Assembly: GCF_937127095.1 (NCBI RefSeq)
Contig: NZ_CAKZLP010000024.1
Span: 62,001-126,000, forward strand
Direction of reading: 5' to 3'
Origin: an uncultured Amphritea sp.
GTDB lineage: Bacteria; Pseudomonadota; Gammaproteobacteria; Pseudomonadales; Balneatricaceae
DNA length: 64,000 nucleotides
Below, in pieces: positions 36,231 through 46,407 of this stretch (positions are counted from its first letter, which is position 1; every line of letters starts with the position of its first letter). The position numbers and the translations under genes were made by a program. Below the pieces are notes generated by a model. That model was not told the origin of the DNA, ran no database searches, and saw only the letters and a list, made by a program, of their open reading frames with translations.

Positions 36231-36278
36231 AAAAAATTAAGCCGGATAGCGGCTGTAAATTCTAACGTAAGCAGCCGA
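36231..36278 (-). promoter_or_regulatory. Attenuator-like overlapping hairpins upstream of fba
   Basis: In the fba leader, segment 1 CGGCTG (36272-36277) can pair with segment 2 CAGCCG (36250-36255). Segment 2 can instead pair with segment 3 CGGCT (36240-36244), forming AGCCG-CTATC-CGGCT followed by TAATTTTTT, a small intrinsic terminator 14 bp before ATG. The two folds exclude each other, as in a transcription attenuator. Stems are only 5-6 bp. Confidence 0.4.
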
Positions 36279-36352
36279 ATAGGTCAGCTGCTCTACTCTA
36301 TATATATAAGCTTAAAGCGTTATGAGCGCAGAAAGTGCGCGGCAAAAGCTGA

Positions 36353-36392
36353 CGAGAAAGCGGAGTTTACAGTTGTAAATGAGCATTTCTCG
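36353..36392. repeat. Long dyad between pgk and fba
   Basis: A 40-bp imperfect palindrome: CGAGAAA / TTTCTCG outer arms and TTTACA-GT-TGTAAA core. It is embedded in GC-rich sequence with further short symmetries (GCGCAGAAAGTGCGC at about 36326-36340). It may be the pgk terminator region or a copy of a dispersed intergenic element. Only one copy is in this window. Confidence 0.45.
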
Positions 36393-36432
36393 GTAACTTT
36401 TAACAAAGCAGTTTCAAGCGCAATAGCTTTAA

Positions 36433-37593
36433 TTATGCCCGGGATTCAAGCATCGCTACAGCAGGCAACACCTTCCCTTCGACAAACTCCAGGAACGCGC
36501 CGCCGCCGGTAGAGATATACGAAACCTGTTCAGCGATACCGTACTTATCCACAGCGGCCAGAGTGTCACCACCGCCGGCGATAGAGAAACCTTTGTTTTC
36601 TGCAATCGCCAGAGAGAGTGTCTTAGTGCCTTCACCAAACTGATCAAACTCAAACACACCGACCGGGCCGTTCCAGATAATGGTGCCCGCTTCCTTCAGC
36701 AGTTCTGCCAGGTTGGCGGCAGACTGTGGACCGATATCCAGAATCATATCGTCCTCAGCAACATCATCCACCAGCTTAACCGTTGCAGTGGCTGTTTCGG
36801 CAAACTCAGTGGCCACAACAACATCCACCGGCAGCGGGATATTCACTTTTTCCATCAGCGCTTTTGCCGTTGGAATCAGATCATGTTCACACAGGGACTT
36901 ACCCACCGGTTTGCCCGCCGCTGCGAGGAATGTATTGGCAATACCGCCACCCACAATCAGCTGATCAACTTTATCGGACAACGATTCCAGTACTGTCAGT
37001 TTAGTCGATACTTTTGAACCGCCAACAATCGCCGCCATAGGCCGGGCGGGATTACCCAGCGCCTTGGCCAGAGCATCCAGTTCGCCAGCCAGTAGCGGGC
37101 CAGCACAGGCAACCGGAGCAAACTTAGCCACACCGTGGGTTGAAGCCTGGGCGCGGTGAGCGGTACCAAACGCATCCATCACATAGATGTCGCACAGGGA
37201 AGCCATCTGCTTAGACAACGCTTCGTCATCTTTCTTCTCACCGACATTGAAGCGGACGTTTTCCAGTAACACAACATCGCCTTCAGCCACCTCGAAGCCG
37301 CCTGCCAGCCACTCTTTAAGCAGCGGCACTTCGCGACCGAGAAGCGTGCCCAGATGCTTAGCAACCGGCGCCAGAGAGCTGGCTTCATCATATTCGCCCT
37401 CAGTCGGACGGCCCAGATGAGACATCAACATCACCCGGGCACCGGCTTCCAGTGCAAATTTAATGGTGGGCAGCGATGCGCGGATACGGGCATCACTGGT
37501 GACCTTGCCATCCTTGACGGGCACATTGAGGTCTTCACGGATCAGGACGCGCTTGCCCTTCAGATCCAGTTCGGTCATTTTCAATACGCTCAT
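36433..37593 (-). CDS. pgk: Phosphoglycerate kinase
   Basis: Transfers phosphate between 1,3-bisphosphoglycerate and ADP. The 386 residues give the full two-domain enzyme: [17 protein letters not shown] (3PG-binding signature), [24 protein letters not shown], the nucleotide-loop [10 protein letters not shown] and the [12 protein letters not shown] hinge near the C terminus. It lies between epd (88 bp upstream) and fba, as in E. coli. Confidence 0.97.
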   Translation of the reverse strand: MSVLKMTELDLKGKRVLIREDLNVPVKDGKVTSDARIRASLPTIKFALEAGARVMLMSHLGRPTEGEYDEASSLAPVAKHLGTLLGREVPLLKEWLAGGFEVAEGDVVLLENVRFNVGEKKDDEALSKQMASLCDIYVMDAFGTAHRAQASTHGVAKFAPVACAGPLLAGELDALAKALGNPARPMAAIVGGSKVSTKLTVLESLSDKVDQLIVGGGIANTFLAAAGKPVGKSLCEHDLIPTAKALMEKVNIPLPVDVVVATEFAETATATVKLVDDVAEDDMILDIGPQSAANLAELLKEAGTIIWNGPVGVFEFDQFGEGTKTLSLAIAENKGFSIAGGGDTLAAVDKYGIAEQVSYISTGGGAFLEFVEGKVLPAVAMLESRA

Positions 37594-37681
37594 AATGTTT
37601 CCTGCTCTTTAATATCTAAAATTAAAGATACCGCCTATATCAGGCCATACCTTTGGATTACGTTGCATGTGTTAGGTTCAC

Positions 37682-38698
37682 TTACTTGCAGTTAAGCCAC
37701 CCCTGCGCCACATCCAGCATGCGGTTGGCAAAGCCCCACTCATTATCAAACCAGCACATTAGCTTAATCATATTACCGCCACTGACGCGGGTCTGTGTGC
37801 CATCCACAACCCCGGAGCGGGAATCGCGGTTGAAGTCTACCGATGCATGCGCCTCTTCGGTATAGCCCAGTAGTCCCCTCAGCGGACCATCGGCCGCCGC
37901 ACGCATTATCTGATTAACCTGTGCCGCGGTGGTCTCTTTGCTGACACTTAGCGAGATATCCAGCAGCGAGACATTGATCGTCGGCACCCGCACATGCAGG
38001 GATTCAAAACGCCCCGCCAGTTCAGGCAACAAACGATCAATACCGCGATTCAGTCCGGTATTCACCGGAATAATCGATTGCATAGCACTCCGCGTCAGTC
38101 GCAGGTCGGTCTGATGATAGCTGTCGATCACCGGCTGGTCATTCATCGCCGAGTGAATCGTAGTGGTTAAACCACTGATAATGCCCAGCTCCCGGTGTAA
38201 TAGATCCAGAATTGGCACGATACAGTTGGTCGAACAGGAGCCTGCGGCAACGATGCTGTGCTCTGCCGCTAATAGCTGCTGGTTAAAGCCGTAGATAATC
38301 GTCGCATCGACATCACTGCCCGCGGGCTGAGAGAAGAGTAACTTTCTTGCGCCACTGTCCAGGTGTTGCTGGGCGGTCTGGCGATCACTAAATGAACCGG
38401 AACACTCCAGCACCAGATCAACGTCCATCGCCTGCCACGGCATCGCCGCAGACTCGGCTTCGTTAAGCACCCGGATAGCATCGCCATTAATCAGCAGCTC
38501 GCTGCCGTTATGCGACACCGGCATGGGAAAGCGCCCGTGCGTTGTATCGTACCGGGTCAGATAGGTGACCGTGTCGATATCAGACAGTTCGTTGATCGCG
38601 ACAACCTGCAGCTGATCACGATAGCCACACTCATAGATCGCCCGCAGAACACTTTGTCCGATCCGGCCATAACCATTTATTGCAACCCGGTATGCCAT
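37682..38698 (-). CDS. epd: Erythrose-4-phosphate dehydrogenase (GAPDH family)
   Basis: NAD-dependent dehydrogenase of the GAPDH superfamily, 338 residues. INGYGRIGQSVLRA is the NAD site and the catalytic Cys155 is in GSCSTNC. It reads as Epd rather than GapA: IHSAMNDQPVIDSYH and VDFNRDSRSGVVDGTQTRVS are close to E. coli Epd. Epd makes 4-phosphoerythronate for pyridoxal phosphate synthesis. The position between tkt and pgk supports this. If the organism lacks another GAPDH it could serve both roles. Confidence 0.88.
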   Translation of the reverse strand: MAYRVAINGYGRIGQSVLRAIYECGYRDQLQVVAINELSDIDTVTYLTRYDTTHGRFPMPVSHNGSELLINGDAIRVLNEAESAAMPWQAMDVDLVLECSGSFSDRQTAQQHLDSGARKLLFSQPAGSDVDATIIYGFNQQLLAAEHSIVAAGSCSTNCIVPILDLLHRELGIISGLTTTIHSAMNDQPVIDSYHQTDLRLTRSAMQSIIPVNTGLNRGIDRLLPELAGRFESLHVRVPTINVSLLDISLSVSKETTAAQVNQIMRAAADGPLRGLLGYTEEAHASVDFNRDSRSGVVDGTQTRVSGGNMIKLMCWFDNEWGFANRMLDVAQGWLNCK

Positions 38699-38713
38699 AC
38701 CACCTCGTTAAAC

Positions 38714-38745
38714 AAAAAAGCCAACTGAATCAGCTGGCCTTTTTT
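38714..38745 (-). terminator. Terminator between tkt and epd
   Basis: Minus-strand AAAAAAGGCCAGCTGATTCA with GTTGGCTTTTTT: stem of GCC-A-CTGA type with A and T runs on both sides, 13-44 bp past the tkt stop. epd therefore needs either read-through or its own promoter. Confidence 0.78.
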
Positions 38746-38757
38746 ATGCGCCTGACC

Positions 38758-40752
38758 TTAGAGAACAGACTTCACTTTTTCGACAACGTTTTCAACGGTA
38801 AAGCCGAACAGCTTAAACAACTCGCCCGCCGGAGCCGACTCACCAAAGGTGGTCATTCCGACAATCGCGCCGTTCAGTCCTACATACTTGTACCAGAAAT
38901 CCGCCTGCGCTGCTTCAATAGCAACCCGGGCAGTGATCGTTGCAGGCAGCACAGCTTCACGGTAGGCCGCATCCTGCTTATCAAACAGATCAGTCGATGG
39001 CATAGAGACGACACGTACCTGTTTGCCTTCGGCTTCAAGGGCTGCGGCAGAGTCCATCGCCAGACCGACTTCAGAACCGGTAGCGATCAGGATCGCATCC
39101 GGAGTGCCAGCCGTATCACGCAGAATGTAACCACCGCGGGCGATATTCGCCAGTTGTTCTTCGGTACGTGGCTGATGCGGCAGGTTCTGACGGGAGAAGA
39201 TCATCGCGGTCGGGCCATCGGCACGTTCCAGTGCAGACTTCCATGCTACGGCAGATTCGACCGCATCCGCAGGACGCCAGCAGCTCATATTCGGCGTGTG
39301 ACGCAGGTTAGAGATCTGTTCAATCGGCTGATGGGTCGGGCCATCTTCACCCAGACCGATAGAGTCATGGGTATAAACATGGATTGCACGCAGTTTCATC
39401 AGCGCTGCCATCCGCAGTGCGTTACGGGCGTATTCCATAAACACCAGGAAGGTCGCACCGTAAGGGATAAAACCACCGTGCAATGAGATACCGTTCATGA
39501 TGGCGGACATACCGAATTCACGCACACCGTAGAACAGGTAGTTGCCAGACGCGTCATCTTTAGTGACACCCTTACAACCCGACCAGAGTGTCAGGTTAGA
39601 ACCGGCCAGGTCAGCAGAGCCGCCCATCAGTTCAGGCAGCAGCGGGCCGTAGGCATTCAGGGCATTCTGAGAGGCTTTACGGGAAGCGATGGTTTCGCCT
39701 TTATCCTGCAGCTCTTTGATATAGGCATCGGCTTTTTCAGAGAAATCAGCGGGCAGCTCACCGGTATAGCGACGGATCAGTTCGCGGGCTTCAGTCGGGT
39801 ACGCTTTGCTGTACTCAGCAAAACGCTCTTCCCAGTCATTTTCCAGTACTGCGCCGCTTTCGAGGCCATTCCACTGGGCTGCGATATCTTCAGGGATAAC
39901 AAAAGCTTCATGTTCCCAACCCAGCTGTTTACGGGCCAGAGCAATCTCTTCTTCACCCAGAGGCGCGCCGTGGCAATCCTCTTTACCCTGCTTGTTAGGC
40001 GAGCCAAAACCGATAATGGTTTTACAGCAGATCAGCGTTGGCTGATCTTCATTATCCTGTGCAGCTTCGATGGCAGCTTTAATCTGCTCAGCATCATGGC
40101 CATCAACCGCCGGGATTACCTGCCAGCCGTACGCTTCAAAGCGCTTAGGCGTATCATCGGTAAACCAGCCCTCAACTTCACCATCGATTGAGATACCGTT
40201 GTCATCGTAAAACGCGATCAGTTTGCCCAGACCCAGGGTGCCCGCCAGAGAACAGGCTTCGTGGGAGATACCTTCCATCAGGCAGCCATCACCCAGGAAG
40301 ACATAGGTGTGGTGATCGATGATCTCATGACCTTCACGGTTAAACTGCGCTGCCAGAGATTTCTCAGCAATGGCAAAACCCACCGCATTGGTGATCCCCT
40401 GACCCAGTGGGCCGGTGGTGGTTTCAACACCCGGTGCATAACCGTATTCCGGGTGACCCGCTGTTTTGGAGTGCAGCTGACGGAAGTTTTTCAGATCATC
40501 AATTGAAAGATCATAACCGGTCAGGTGCAGCAGGCTGTAGATCAGCATTGAACCATGGCCGTTCGACAGCACAAAACGGTCGCGATCAAGCCAATGTGGA
40601 TTCGCCGGATTATGTTTCAGGAAATCATTCCATAATACTTCAGCGATATCCGCCATCCCCATTGGTGCACCAGGGTGACCGGATTTAGCCTTTTGGACAG
40701 CATCCATACTGAGGGCACGAATTGCATTGGCAAGTTCTCTACGCGAGGACAT
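38758..40752 (-). CDS. tkt: Transketolase
   Basis: Thiamine-diphosphate enzyme moving two-carbon units in the pentose phosphate pathway; 664 residues, full length. Visible motifs: [19 protein letters not shown] and [15 protein letters not shown] at the N terminus, the ThDP/Mg motif [13 protein letters not shown] through DDNGISIDG, the catalytic-His region GPLGQG, and [20 protein letters not shown] in the pyrimidine domain. It heads the tkt-epd-pgk-fba series and is divergent from metK. Confidence 0.97.
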   Translation of the reverse strand: MSSRRELANAIRALSMDAVQKAKSGHPGAPMGMADIAEVLWNDFLKHNPANPHWLDRDRFVLSNGHGSMLIYSLLHLTGYDLSIDDLKNFRQLHSKTAGHPEYGYAPGVETTTGPLGQGITNAVGFAIAEKSLAAQFNREGHEIIDHHTYVFLGDGCLMEGISHEACSLAGTLGLGKLIAFYDDNGISIDGEVEGWFTDDTPKRFEAYGWQVIPAVDGHDAEQIKAAIEAAQDNEDQPTLICCKTIIGFGSPNKQGKEDCHGAPLGEEEIALARKQLGWEHEAFVIPEDIAAQWNGLESGAVLENDWEERFAEYSKAYPTEARELIRRYTGELPADFSEKADAYIKELQDKGETIASRKASQNALNAYGPLLPELMGGSADLAGSNLTLWSGCKGVTKDDASGNYLFYGVREFGMSAIMNGISLHGGFIPYGATFLVFMEYARNALRMAALMKLRAIHVYTHDSIGLGEDGPTHQPIEQISNLRHTPNMSCWRPADAVESAVAWKSALERADGPTAMIFSRQNLPHQPRTEEQLANIARGGYILRDTAGTPDAILIATGSEVGLAMDSAAALEAEGKQVRVVSMPSTDLFDKQDAAYREAVLPATITARVAIEAAQADFWYKYVGLNGAIVGMTTFGESAPAGELFKLFGFTVENVVEKVKSVL

Positions 40753-41079
40753 TCATTCACTCCAGGGCCGAACAAGCCCAAGTTGAGATTAAAAAGTGTT
40801 TGCGGCTACCCGGTCATCTCTTTTGAAGATCACTCAGGCGGTGCACCGATAAAAATAGGCGGCTATTTTCTCGTAACCGTCCGCCAGCTTCAAACCTATT
40901 TCAGACAAATTTAATGAAAATGAGTCGTTTTCATCTAAAAAATTGAAAAATTCATCTAAAACAGGGATACCGCCCATGCAATCGAAGCGCAAGACGATTA
41001 AAATAGCTGACATTCTTATACCCGGGCCAACGGTCCGATGCCATCTATAATTCCCTAAAGCTAGGATTGAAGACGCGTA
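40753..41079. promoter_or_regulatory. Divergent tkt-metK control region with phased repeats
   Basis: 327 bp. Two 11-bp direct repeats TTCATCTAAAA (40930-40940 and 40951-40961) are exactly 21 bp apart, i.e. two helical turns. An inverted repeat ATGAAAA / TTTTCAT (40914-40934) overlaps the first. A further dyad GGCGG...CCGCC is at 40858-40885. The first group is 120-165 bp before metK and could be an operator; no MetJ box array is seen. Confidence 0.45.
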
Positions 41080-42270
41080 ATGAGCGAATACAGCCTGTTT
41101 ACTTCGGAGTCTGTCTCCGAAGGTCATCCTGATAAGATCGCCGATCAGATCTCTGATGCGGTTCTTGACGCAATTATTGCTGAAGACAAATATGCCCGTG
41201 TGGCCTGCGAAACCATGGTGAAAACCGGTGTTGCGATTGTCTCCGGTGAAATTACCACCACGGCATGGGTAGATCTGGAAGCGCTGGTTCGCGGTGTTAT
41301 CTGTGATATCGGTTATACCTCATCTGATGTCGGTTATGACGGCGCAACCTGTGGTGTACTGAACATCATCGGTAAGCAGTCCCCCGACATCAACCAGGGT
41401 GTTGACCGCGCCAAGCCTGAAGATCAGGGCGCCGGTGACCAGGGTCTGATGTTTGGTTATGCCAGCAATGAAACTGATGTGCTGATGCCCGCGCCAATCT
41501 GCTACGCCCACCGTCTGGTTGAGCGTCAGGCAGAAGCGCGTAAATCCGGTTTGCTGCCATGGCTGCGCCCGGATGCCAAGAGCCAGGTCACCTTCCGTTA
41601 CGAAAACGGCCTGCCGGTCGGTATCGATGCCGTTGTTCTATCGACTCAGCACAACCCTGAAGTCTCCATGGCCGACCTGCAGGAAGCGGTAATGGAGCTG
41701 ATCATCAAGCACACCCTGCCGGCTGAATGGATCGACAAGAGCACCAAGTTCCACATCAACCCCACCGGCAACTTTGTTATCGGCGGGCCTGTAGGTGACT
41801 GCGGTCTGACCGGCCGGAAGATTATCGTTGATACCTACGGCGGCATGGCCCGTCACGGTGGCGGCGCGTTTTCCGGAAAAGATCCATCCAAGGTTGACCG
41901 TTCTGCCGCCTATGCCGGCCGTTACGTGGCGAAAAACATCGTTGCTGCCGGTCTGGCTGATAAGTGTGAGATCCAGGTGTCCTACGCCATCGGTGTTGCT
42001 GAACCGACCTCGGTATCGATCAACACCTTCGGCACTGGCAAGATCTCTGACGCTAAAATCATCGATCTGGTAAACAACCACTTCGATCTGCGTCCACATG
42101 CGATCACCCGCATGCTCGACCTGCTGCACCCGATGTACCGCCCGACTGCAGCTTACGGTCACTTCGGTAAAAACCCCTACGAGATGACGGTGGGTAACGA
42201 TACCTTTACCGCCTTCACCTGGGAAAAAACCGATAAAGCCGACGAACTGCGCGCGGCGGCCGGTCTGTAA
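41080..42270 (+). CDS. metK: S-adenosylmethionine synthetase
   Basis: Makes SAM from methionine and ATP. The 396 residues carry the signature motifs: [30 protein letters not shown], and the P-loop-like [19 protein letters not shown]. It is monocistronic with a strong terminator. Divergent placement relative to tkt resembles the E. coli tktA-metK neighbourhood. Upstream repeats may control it. Confidence 0.98.
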   Translation: MSEYSLFTSESVSEGHPDKIADQISDAVLDAIIAEDKYARVACETMVKTGVAIVSGEITTTAWVDLEALVRGVICDIGYTSSDVGYDGATCGVLNIIGKQSPDINQGVDRAKPEDQGAGDQGLMFGYASNETDVLMPAPICYAHRLVERQAEARKSGLLPWLRPDAKSQVTFRYENGLPVGIDAVVLSTQHNPEVSMADLQEAVMELIIKHTLPAEWIDKSTKFHINPTGNFVIGGPVGDCGLTGRKIIVDTYGGMARHGGGAFSGKDPSKVDRSAAYAGRYVAKNIVAAGLADKCEIQVSYAIGVAEPTSVSINTFGTGKISDAKIIDLVNNHFDLRPHAITRMLDLLHPMYRPTAAYGHFGKNPYEMTVGNDTFTAFTWEKTDKADELRAAAGL

Positions 42271-42293
42271 ACGACCTCCAGACAACGCGAAAG

Positions 42294-42327
42294 AAAAAAG
42301 GGCCGGGTGAAAACCAGGCCCTTTTTT
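42294..42327 (+). terminator. Terminator of metK
   Basis: AAAAAAGGGCC-GGGTGAAAACCA-GGCCCTTTTTT, with an inner GGT/ACC extension of the stem around GAAA. Classic intrinsic terminator. Confidence 0.92.
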
Positions 42328-42448
42328 ATTGCATCGAATTTTATTGACCGTAAGCATGGGATACCGATAGAGAGCAGTTCCCTCTAACTGATCCATTTAT
42401 GCCGTGGCATAATAACGACTTCAACAGCAGATCTGATCGATAGCGACA

Positions 42449-43177
42449 ATGAGAATTCCCCGTTTTTACGAACCTCAGCCCCTCACTGAGGATAGCGAAA
42501 TCAACCTCAGCGACAGCGTGGTTCAGCATGTGTCCCGGGCTTTGAGAATGCGTCCCGGAGACGCTCTTATCCTTTTTAATGGCGACGGTTGCGAGTATCA
42601 GGCCGAGCTGACTGAGGTTGCCAAACGTAATGCTTGCGCGCGGATCACCGGGGTGACAACCCCCGCCCGGGTATCGCCGCTAAACGTGACTGTCGGTCAG
42701 GCGGTTTCCCGTGGTGAGCGGATGGATTATGCAGTACAGAAAGCCACCGAGCTGGGGATGAATCAGTTGGTGCCACTGTTTACCGAGCGTTGCGAAGTTC
42801 GCCTCAACAGTGAGCGTCAGGATAAACGCCGTCAGCACTGGCAGCAGGTTGCCATCAGCGCCTGTGAACAGAGCCTGCGCTGCGATCTGCCCGAGATCAG
42901 CGAACCCCAATCACTGAATGACTGGCTGAGTACGGTTGAGGCAGACCTTAAACTGGTACTGCATCACCATACCGAGCAACCGCTGGGCGACTTCGACAAG
43001 CCCGCATCGGTTGCCCTGCTGATCGGGCCGGAAGGCGGACTGAGTGAAGCAGAAGTCGAGCTGGCACTGTCAAAGGGATTCAAACCAGTAGCGTTCGGCC
43101 CCCGGGTATTTCGCACGGAAACGGCCCCCATAGCAGCACTATCGGTGTTGCAATACCTCTGGGGTGATCTGGGATAA
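42449..43177 (+). CDS. rsmE: 16S rRNA m3U1498 methyltransferase
   Basis: SPOUT-class methyltransferase acting on U1498 of 16S rRNA. The 242 residues comprise an N-terminal PUA-like domain (HVSRALRMRPGDALILFNGD) and a C-terminal trefoil knot with LLIGPEGGLSEAEVELA and FRTETAPIAALSVLQ, the SAM-binding motifs of RsmE. It lies 107 bp before gshB on the same strand; the rsmE-gshB pairing is common in gammaproteobacteria. Confidence 0.96.
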   Translation: MRIPRFYEPQPLTEDSEINLSDSVVQHVSRALRMRPGDALILFNGDGCEYQAELTEVAKRNACARITGVTTPARVSPLNVTVGQAVSRGERMDYAVQKATELGMNQLVPLFTERCEVRLNSERQDKRRQHWQQVAISACEQSLRCDLPEISEPQSLNDWLSTVEADLKLVLHHHTEQPLGDFDKPASVALLIGPEGGLSEAEVELALSKGFKPVAFGPRVFRTETAPIAALSVLQYLWGDLG

Positions 43178-43284
43178 GCCGGTTCACTCACAGAGCAATC
43201 ACAGTAACACTGGTGATGACCGGTGCAGGCGGGTAGAATCGCTCTAATTTATAGATATCGAATACAGATAAACAAGGCGCTTCA

Positions 43285-44247
43285 ATGACAGTTAAAATCG
43301 GCATTGTGATGGACCCGATCGAGGCCATCAGCTTCAAGAAAGACAGTTCACTGGCGATGCTATGGGCGGCTCAACGCAAGGGCTGGGAGATCTGGTACAT
43401 GGAACAGAAAGATCTCTACCTGCGCGATGGTAAAGTCCTCGCCAAGATGGCGCCGATGACGGTCGATATGAATCCGGAAAAGTGGTTCGAACGCAGTGAA
43501 TATCAGGTGCAGGAAGTGAGTACGCTTGATGTAGTGCTGATGCGTAAAGATCCGCCTTTCGACAACGAGTTTATCTACACCACCCACCTGTTAGAAATGG
43601 CCGCATCCCAGGGCAAAACACTGATGGTGAACCGCCCGCAGGCGCTGCGGGACTATAACGAGAAGATTTTTGCTACTCACTTCCCGCAATGCTGTCCGCC
43701 GGTGCTGGTCACCCGCCGCGACGACCTGCTTCGGGAGTTCCATGCCGAGTTTAAAGATGTCATCTTCAAACCACTGGATGGCATGGGCGGCACCTCGATC
43801 TTCCGCATTCAGGAGCAGGGCGTAAACCTTGGCGTCATCATTGAAACCCTGACCAAATTTGGCACCGAAACGATTATGGCGCAGAAATACCTGCCGGAGA
43901 TCGTCGATGGTGATAAACGGATTCTGATGGTGGATGGCGAGCCGGTTCCCTACGGCCTGTCGCGCATCCCGACCAACGGCGAAACCCGTGGTAACCTGGC
44001 CGCCGGTGGCCGTGGCGAAGGCCGCCCCCTCACCCAGCGGGAACAGTGGATCGCCGCACAGGTCGGCCCAACACTGAAAGCCCAAGGCATTCTGTTTGCC
44101 GGTCTCGATGTGATTGGTGACTACCTCACCGAAGTCAACGTCACCAGCCCCACCTGTATCCGCGAACTGGATAATCAGTTCGGTCTGGATATCGGCATGC
44201 AGCTGATGGATGTCATCGAAGCGAAGCTTAATCAGGACTGTGCATAA
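43285..44247 (+). CDS. gshB: Glutathione synthetase
   Basis: ATP-grasp ligase joining gamma-glutamylcysteine and glycine. The 320 residues start with KIGIVMDPIEAISFKKDSS, typical of GshB. The ATP-grasp features are KPLDGMGGTSIFRI and, near the C terminus, DVIGDYLTEVNVTSPTCIRE with the metal-binding Glu and Asn. It begins the gshB-tonB-algH-ruvX-pyr cluster. Confidence 0.97.
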   Translation: MTVKIGIVMDPIEAISFKKDSSLAMLWAAQRKGWEIWYMEQKDLYLRDGKVLAKMAPMTVDMNPEKWFERSEYQVQEVSTLDVVLMRKDPPFDNEFIYTTHLLEMAASQGKTLMVNRPQALRDYNEKIFATHFPQCCPPVLVTRRDDLLREFHAEFKDVIFKPLDGMGGTSIFRIQEQGVNLGVIIETLTKFGTETIMAQKYLPEIVDGDKRILMVDGEPVPYGLSRIPTNGETRGNLAAGGRGEGRPLTQREQWIAAQVGPTLKAQGILFAGLDVIGDYLTEVNVTSPTCIRELDNQFGLDIGMQLMDVIEAKLNQDCA

Positions 44248-44283
44248 GAGCGATGTTATTCCCCCCGGTATCAGGAAGACACT

Positions 44284-45234
44284 ATGAGTAAGGCTGTTGC
44301 CGCTGTTTCCGCAGCTGATCGGCTCGGTTTCACTCTGTTTCTCGCAGTGGCGGTACATGCCGCCGCCATTCTGGGGATCGGCTTTGCGGTTACACCGAAT
44401 ATCCCCCCGGCACAGACACTTGAGATCACACTGGCGCAGTACCAAAGTGAGAAGCCACCGGAAGAGGCTGACTTTATCGCACAGGCCGATCAGCAGGGCA
44501 GCGGCCAACTGGAAGAGAAAGCTCTGCCGGCAACCCGTGAAATTGCCGATTTTCAACATCAGACCATCCAGGAAACGGCGGCACTGCAGCCGCTGACGCC
44601 ACCTACCGATATCGCAGCGACACCGATACAGACAACGGCTGTCGAGCCAGCCCCTATCGCGGAAACAGTTGATCAACAGACCGTCAACGCCCCCGAGCAA
44701 GAGGTTATCATTACCACGGCAAAGCGGGATAAACAGGTCTCCGATGCGCCGCAACAGCATCAGCAGTCGACACCTCCACCACCTGCACCGGGCAGCTCTC
44801 AATCGCTGCTGTCGCGCAGTCTGGAAATCGCCAGTCTGGAAGCCCAGCTGGAGTTTCAGCGTCAGGAATATGCCAAGCGGCCACGGGTAAAACGCCTCAC
44901 CTCTGCATCCACCAAAAGCCACAGCGATGCCGTCTATCTGGCGAACTGGCGGCGCAAGATCGAATCCGTCGGCAACCTCAACTACCCCCAGGAGGCACAG
45001 CAGAATCAGCTCTACGGCAGTTTACGGATGATGGTCAGCATATTGCCTGACGGCAGCGTCAAGGAGATCAAAATCCTGCACTCCTCTGGCAACCGGATTC
45101 TAGACGATGCCGCAGTCCGTATTGTGCAGCTGGCAGCACCGTTCCAGAAATTCCCCATGGAGATGCGCAAAAACACCGACCAGCTGGAGATTATCCGTAC
45201 CTGGAAGTTTGAGAAAACCGCGCGGATATACTAA
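44284..45234 (+). CDS. TonB-family energy transducer (TonB3-like)
   Basis: A 316-residue TonB homologue. One TM helix near the N terminus (LGFTLFLAVAVHAAAILGIG, His within as in TonB), a Pro/Gln/Glu/Ala-rich periplasmic spacer (about 50-190), and the TonB C-terminal domain (LNYPQEAQQNQLYGSLRMMV; VKEIKILHSSGNRILDDAAV). The same position in P. aeruginosa is occupied by tonB3, tied to twitching motility rather than siderophore uptake. No exbBD is adjacent. pilT and pilU lie nearby. Confidence 0.9.
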   Translation: MSKAVAAVSAADRLGFTLFLAVAVHAAAILGIGFAVTPNIPPAQTLEITLAQYQSEKPPEEADFIAQADQQGSGQLEEKALPATREIADFQHQTIQETAALQPLTPPTDIAATPIQTTAVEPAPIAETVDQQTVNAPEQEVIITTAKRDKQVSDAPQQHQQSTPPPPAPGSSQSLLSRSLEIASLEAQLEFQRQEYAKRPRVKRLTSASTKSHSDAVYLANWRRKIESVGNLNYPQEAQQNQLYGSLRMMVSILPDGSVKEIKILHSSGNRILDDAAVRIVQLAAPFQKFPMEMRKNTDQLEIIRTWKFEKTARIY

Positions 45235-45311
45235 ACGTTAGAAGGCTACGCGTTGAAGACGTTATACAGTACAGTATATCCTCTGGCGCGGCTCAAGAGC
45301 AGGTATTCACT

Positions 45312-45893
45312 ATGACCTCAGAAACCCCCTCTCTCTACCTGCCCGGCAGCCTTCAGGGTCATTTCCTTATTTCCATGCCCCATATGGACGACCCTAACTT
45401 CGCTCAAGCTGTCATCTATATCTGCGAACATAACGCATCTGGTGCCATGGGGATCATCATTAACCGCCCGCTTGAGATCGATCTGAATGAGTTACTGCAA
45501 CACCTTGATTTTAGTTATCACGGTGATCAGATCGCGCCGGTTTATGCTGGCGGACCGGTGCAGGATGATCGCGGCTTCATCCTACACTGCCGCACGGCGA
45601 ATGAGTGGGACTCCTGCTACCACATCACCGGTGAGCTTACACTGACCACGTCGATGGATATTCTTCAGGCTATCAGCGAAAACAGGGGTCCCGAACAGTT
45701 TCTGGTGGCATTAGGCTATGCCGGCTGGGGGGCCGGACAGCTGGAACAGGAGCTATCTGAAAATGTATGGTTAAGTTGCCTGGCTAATTTAGATATAATG
45801 TTCCGCACTCCGGCTGAAGAGCGACTTCAGGCCGCGGCAACGACTCTGGGGGTCAACCTTGACCTGTTAACCTCACAAAGCGGCCACGCCTGA
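45312..45893 (+). CDS. algH: YqgE/AlgH family protein (UPF0301)
   Basis: A 193-residue protein of the AlgH/YqgE fold, once linked to alginate control in Pseudomonas but with unclear biochemical role. Signature segments: GHFLISMPHMDDPNFAQAVI near the N terminus, GAMGIIINRPLEIDL, and VALGYAGWGAGQLEQELSEN. It precedes ruvX by 37 bp, the usual partner gene. Confidence 0.95.
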   Translation: MTSETPSLYLPGSLQGHFLISMPHMDDPNFAQAVIYICEHNASGAMGIIINRPLEIDLNELLQHLDFSYHGDQIAPVYAGGPVQDDRGFILHCRTANEWDSCYHITGELTLTTSMDILQAISENRGPEQFLVALGYAGWGAGQLEQELSENVWLSCLANLDIMFRTPAEERLQAAATTLGVNLDLLTSQSGHA

Positions 45894-45930
45894 CCGGTCA
45901 CCTCACCACTAACCCACTCAAAGAAGCGGA

Positions 45931-46407
45931 ATGATCACACTATCAGGTCCAGTTATAGGCTTTGATTTCGGCACCACACGGATAGGCATCGCTGCAGGTC
46001 AGGCTATTACCGGGACGGCTTCGCCCTTACCTCCGGTCAGCGCCCGCGACGGCATCCCCGACTGGTCCGTGATTGAAAAGTTAATTTCCGAGTGGCAAGC
46101 GGTGGCTATCGTTGTGGGCATCCCTCTGAACATGGATGGCAGCATCAGCGATATGTCCCGCAGAGCACGAAAATTTGCCAACCGTCTCAAAGAACGCTGC
46201 CAACTCCCCTGCTACCTGATGGATGAGCGTCTTTCCACCCGCGAAGCCAAGAAGATCAGCCTGGCCCGGGGGGGCAGCAGTAATTTTAAAGAAAATTCCG
46301 TTGACGGCATCGCCGCACAATTGATTCTGGAAAGCTGGTTTGAATCAGACCAGCTGATATCCAGTGAAACCCGACTGGAGGACCTTTATGGTATCGGGCG
46401 TAATTAA
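45931..46407 (+). CDS. ruvX: RuvX/YqgF family Holliday junction resolvase-like nuclease
   Basis: RNase H-fold nuclease of 158 residues, implicated in 16S rRNA 5' processing and junction resolution. Motifs: [15 protein letters not shown] (first acidic residue), [26 protein letters not shown] (second acidic residue) and [12 protein letters not shown] (third). The last 20 bases overlap pyrR, whose ribosome binding site GGAGG is inside this gene, so expression is coupled. Confidence 0.95.
   Translation: MITLSGPVIGFDFGTTRIGIAAGQAITGTASPLPPVSARDGIPDWSVIEKLISEWQAVAIVVGIPLNMDGSISDMSRRARKFANRLKERCQLPCYLMDERLSTREAKKISLARGGSSNFKENSVDGIAAQLILESWFESDQLISSETRLEDLYGIGRN

Noticed and set aside
35234..36232. 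A 332-codon open frame on the plus strand
   Set aside because: Exactly antisense to fba, a clear class II aldolase; the frame is a by-product of codon bias in fba.
41638..42396. A 252-codon open frame antisense to the metK 3' half
   Set aside because: Shadow of metK; it runs across the metK terminator.
43591..44922. A 443-codon open frame on the minus strand
   Set aside because: It is antisense to gshB and tonB, both unmistakable genes; the translation is a low-complexity Arg/Cys/Leu/Gly mix in its N-terminal part with no motif.
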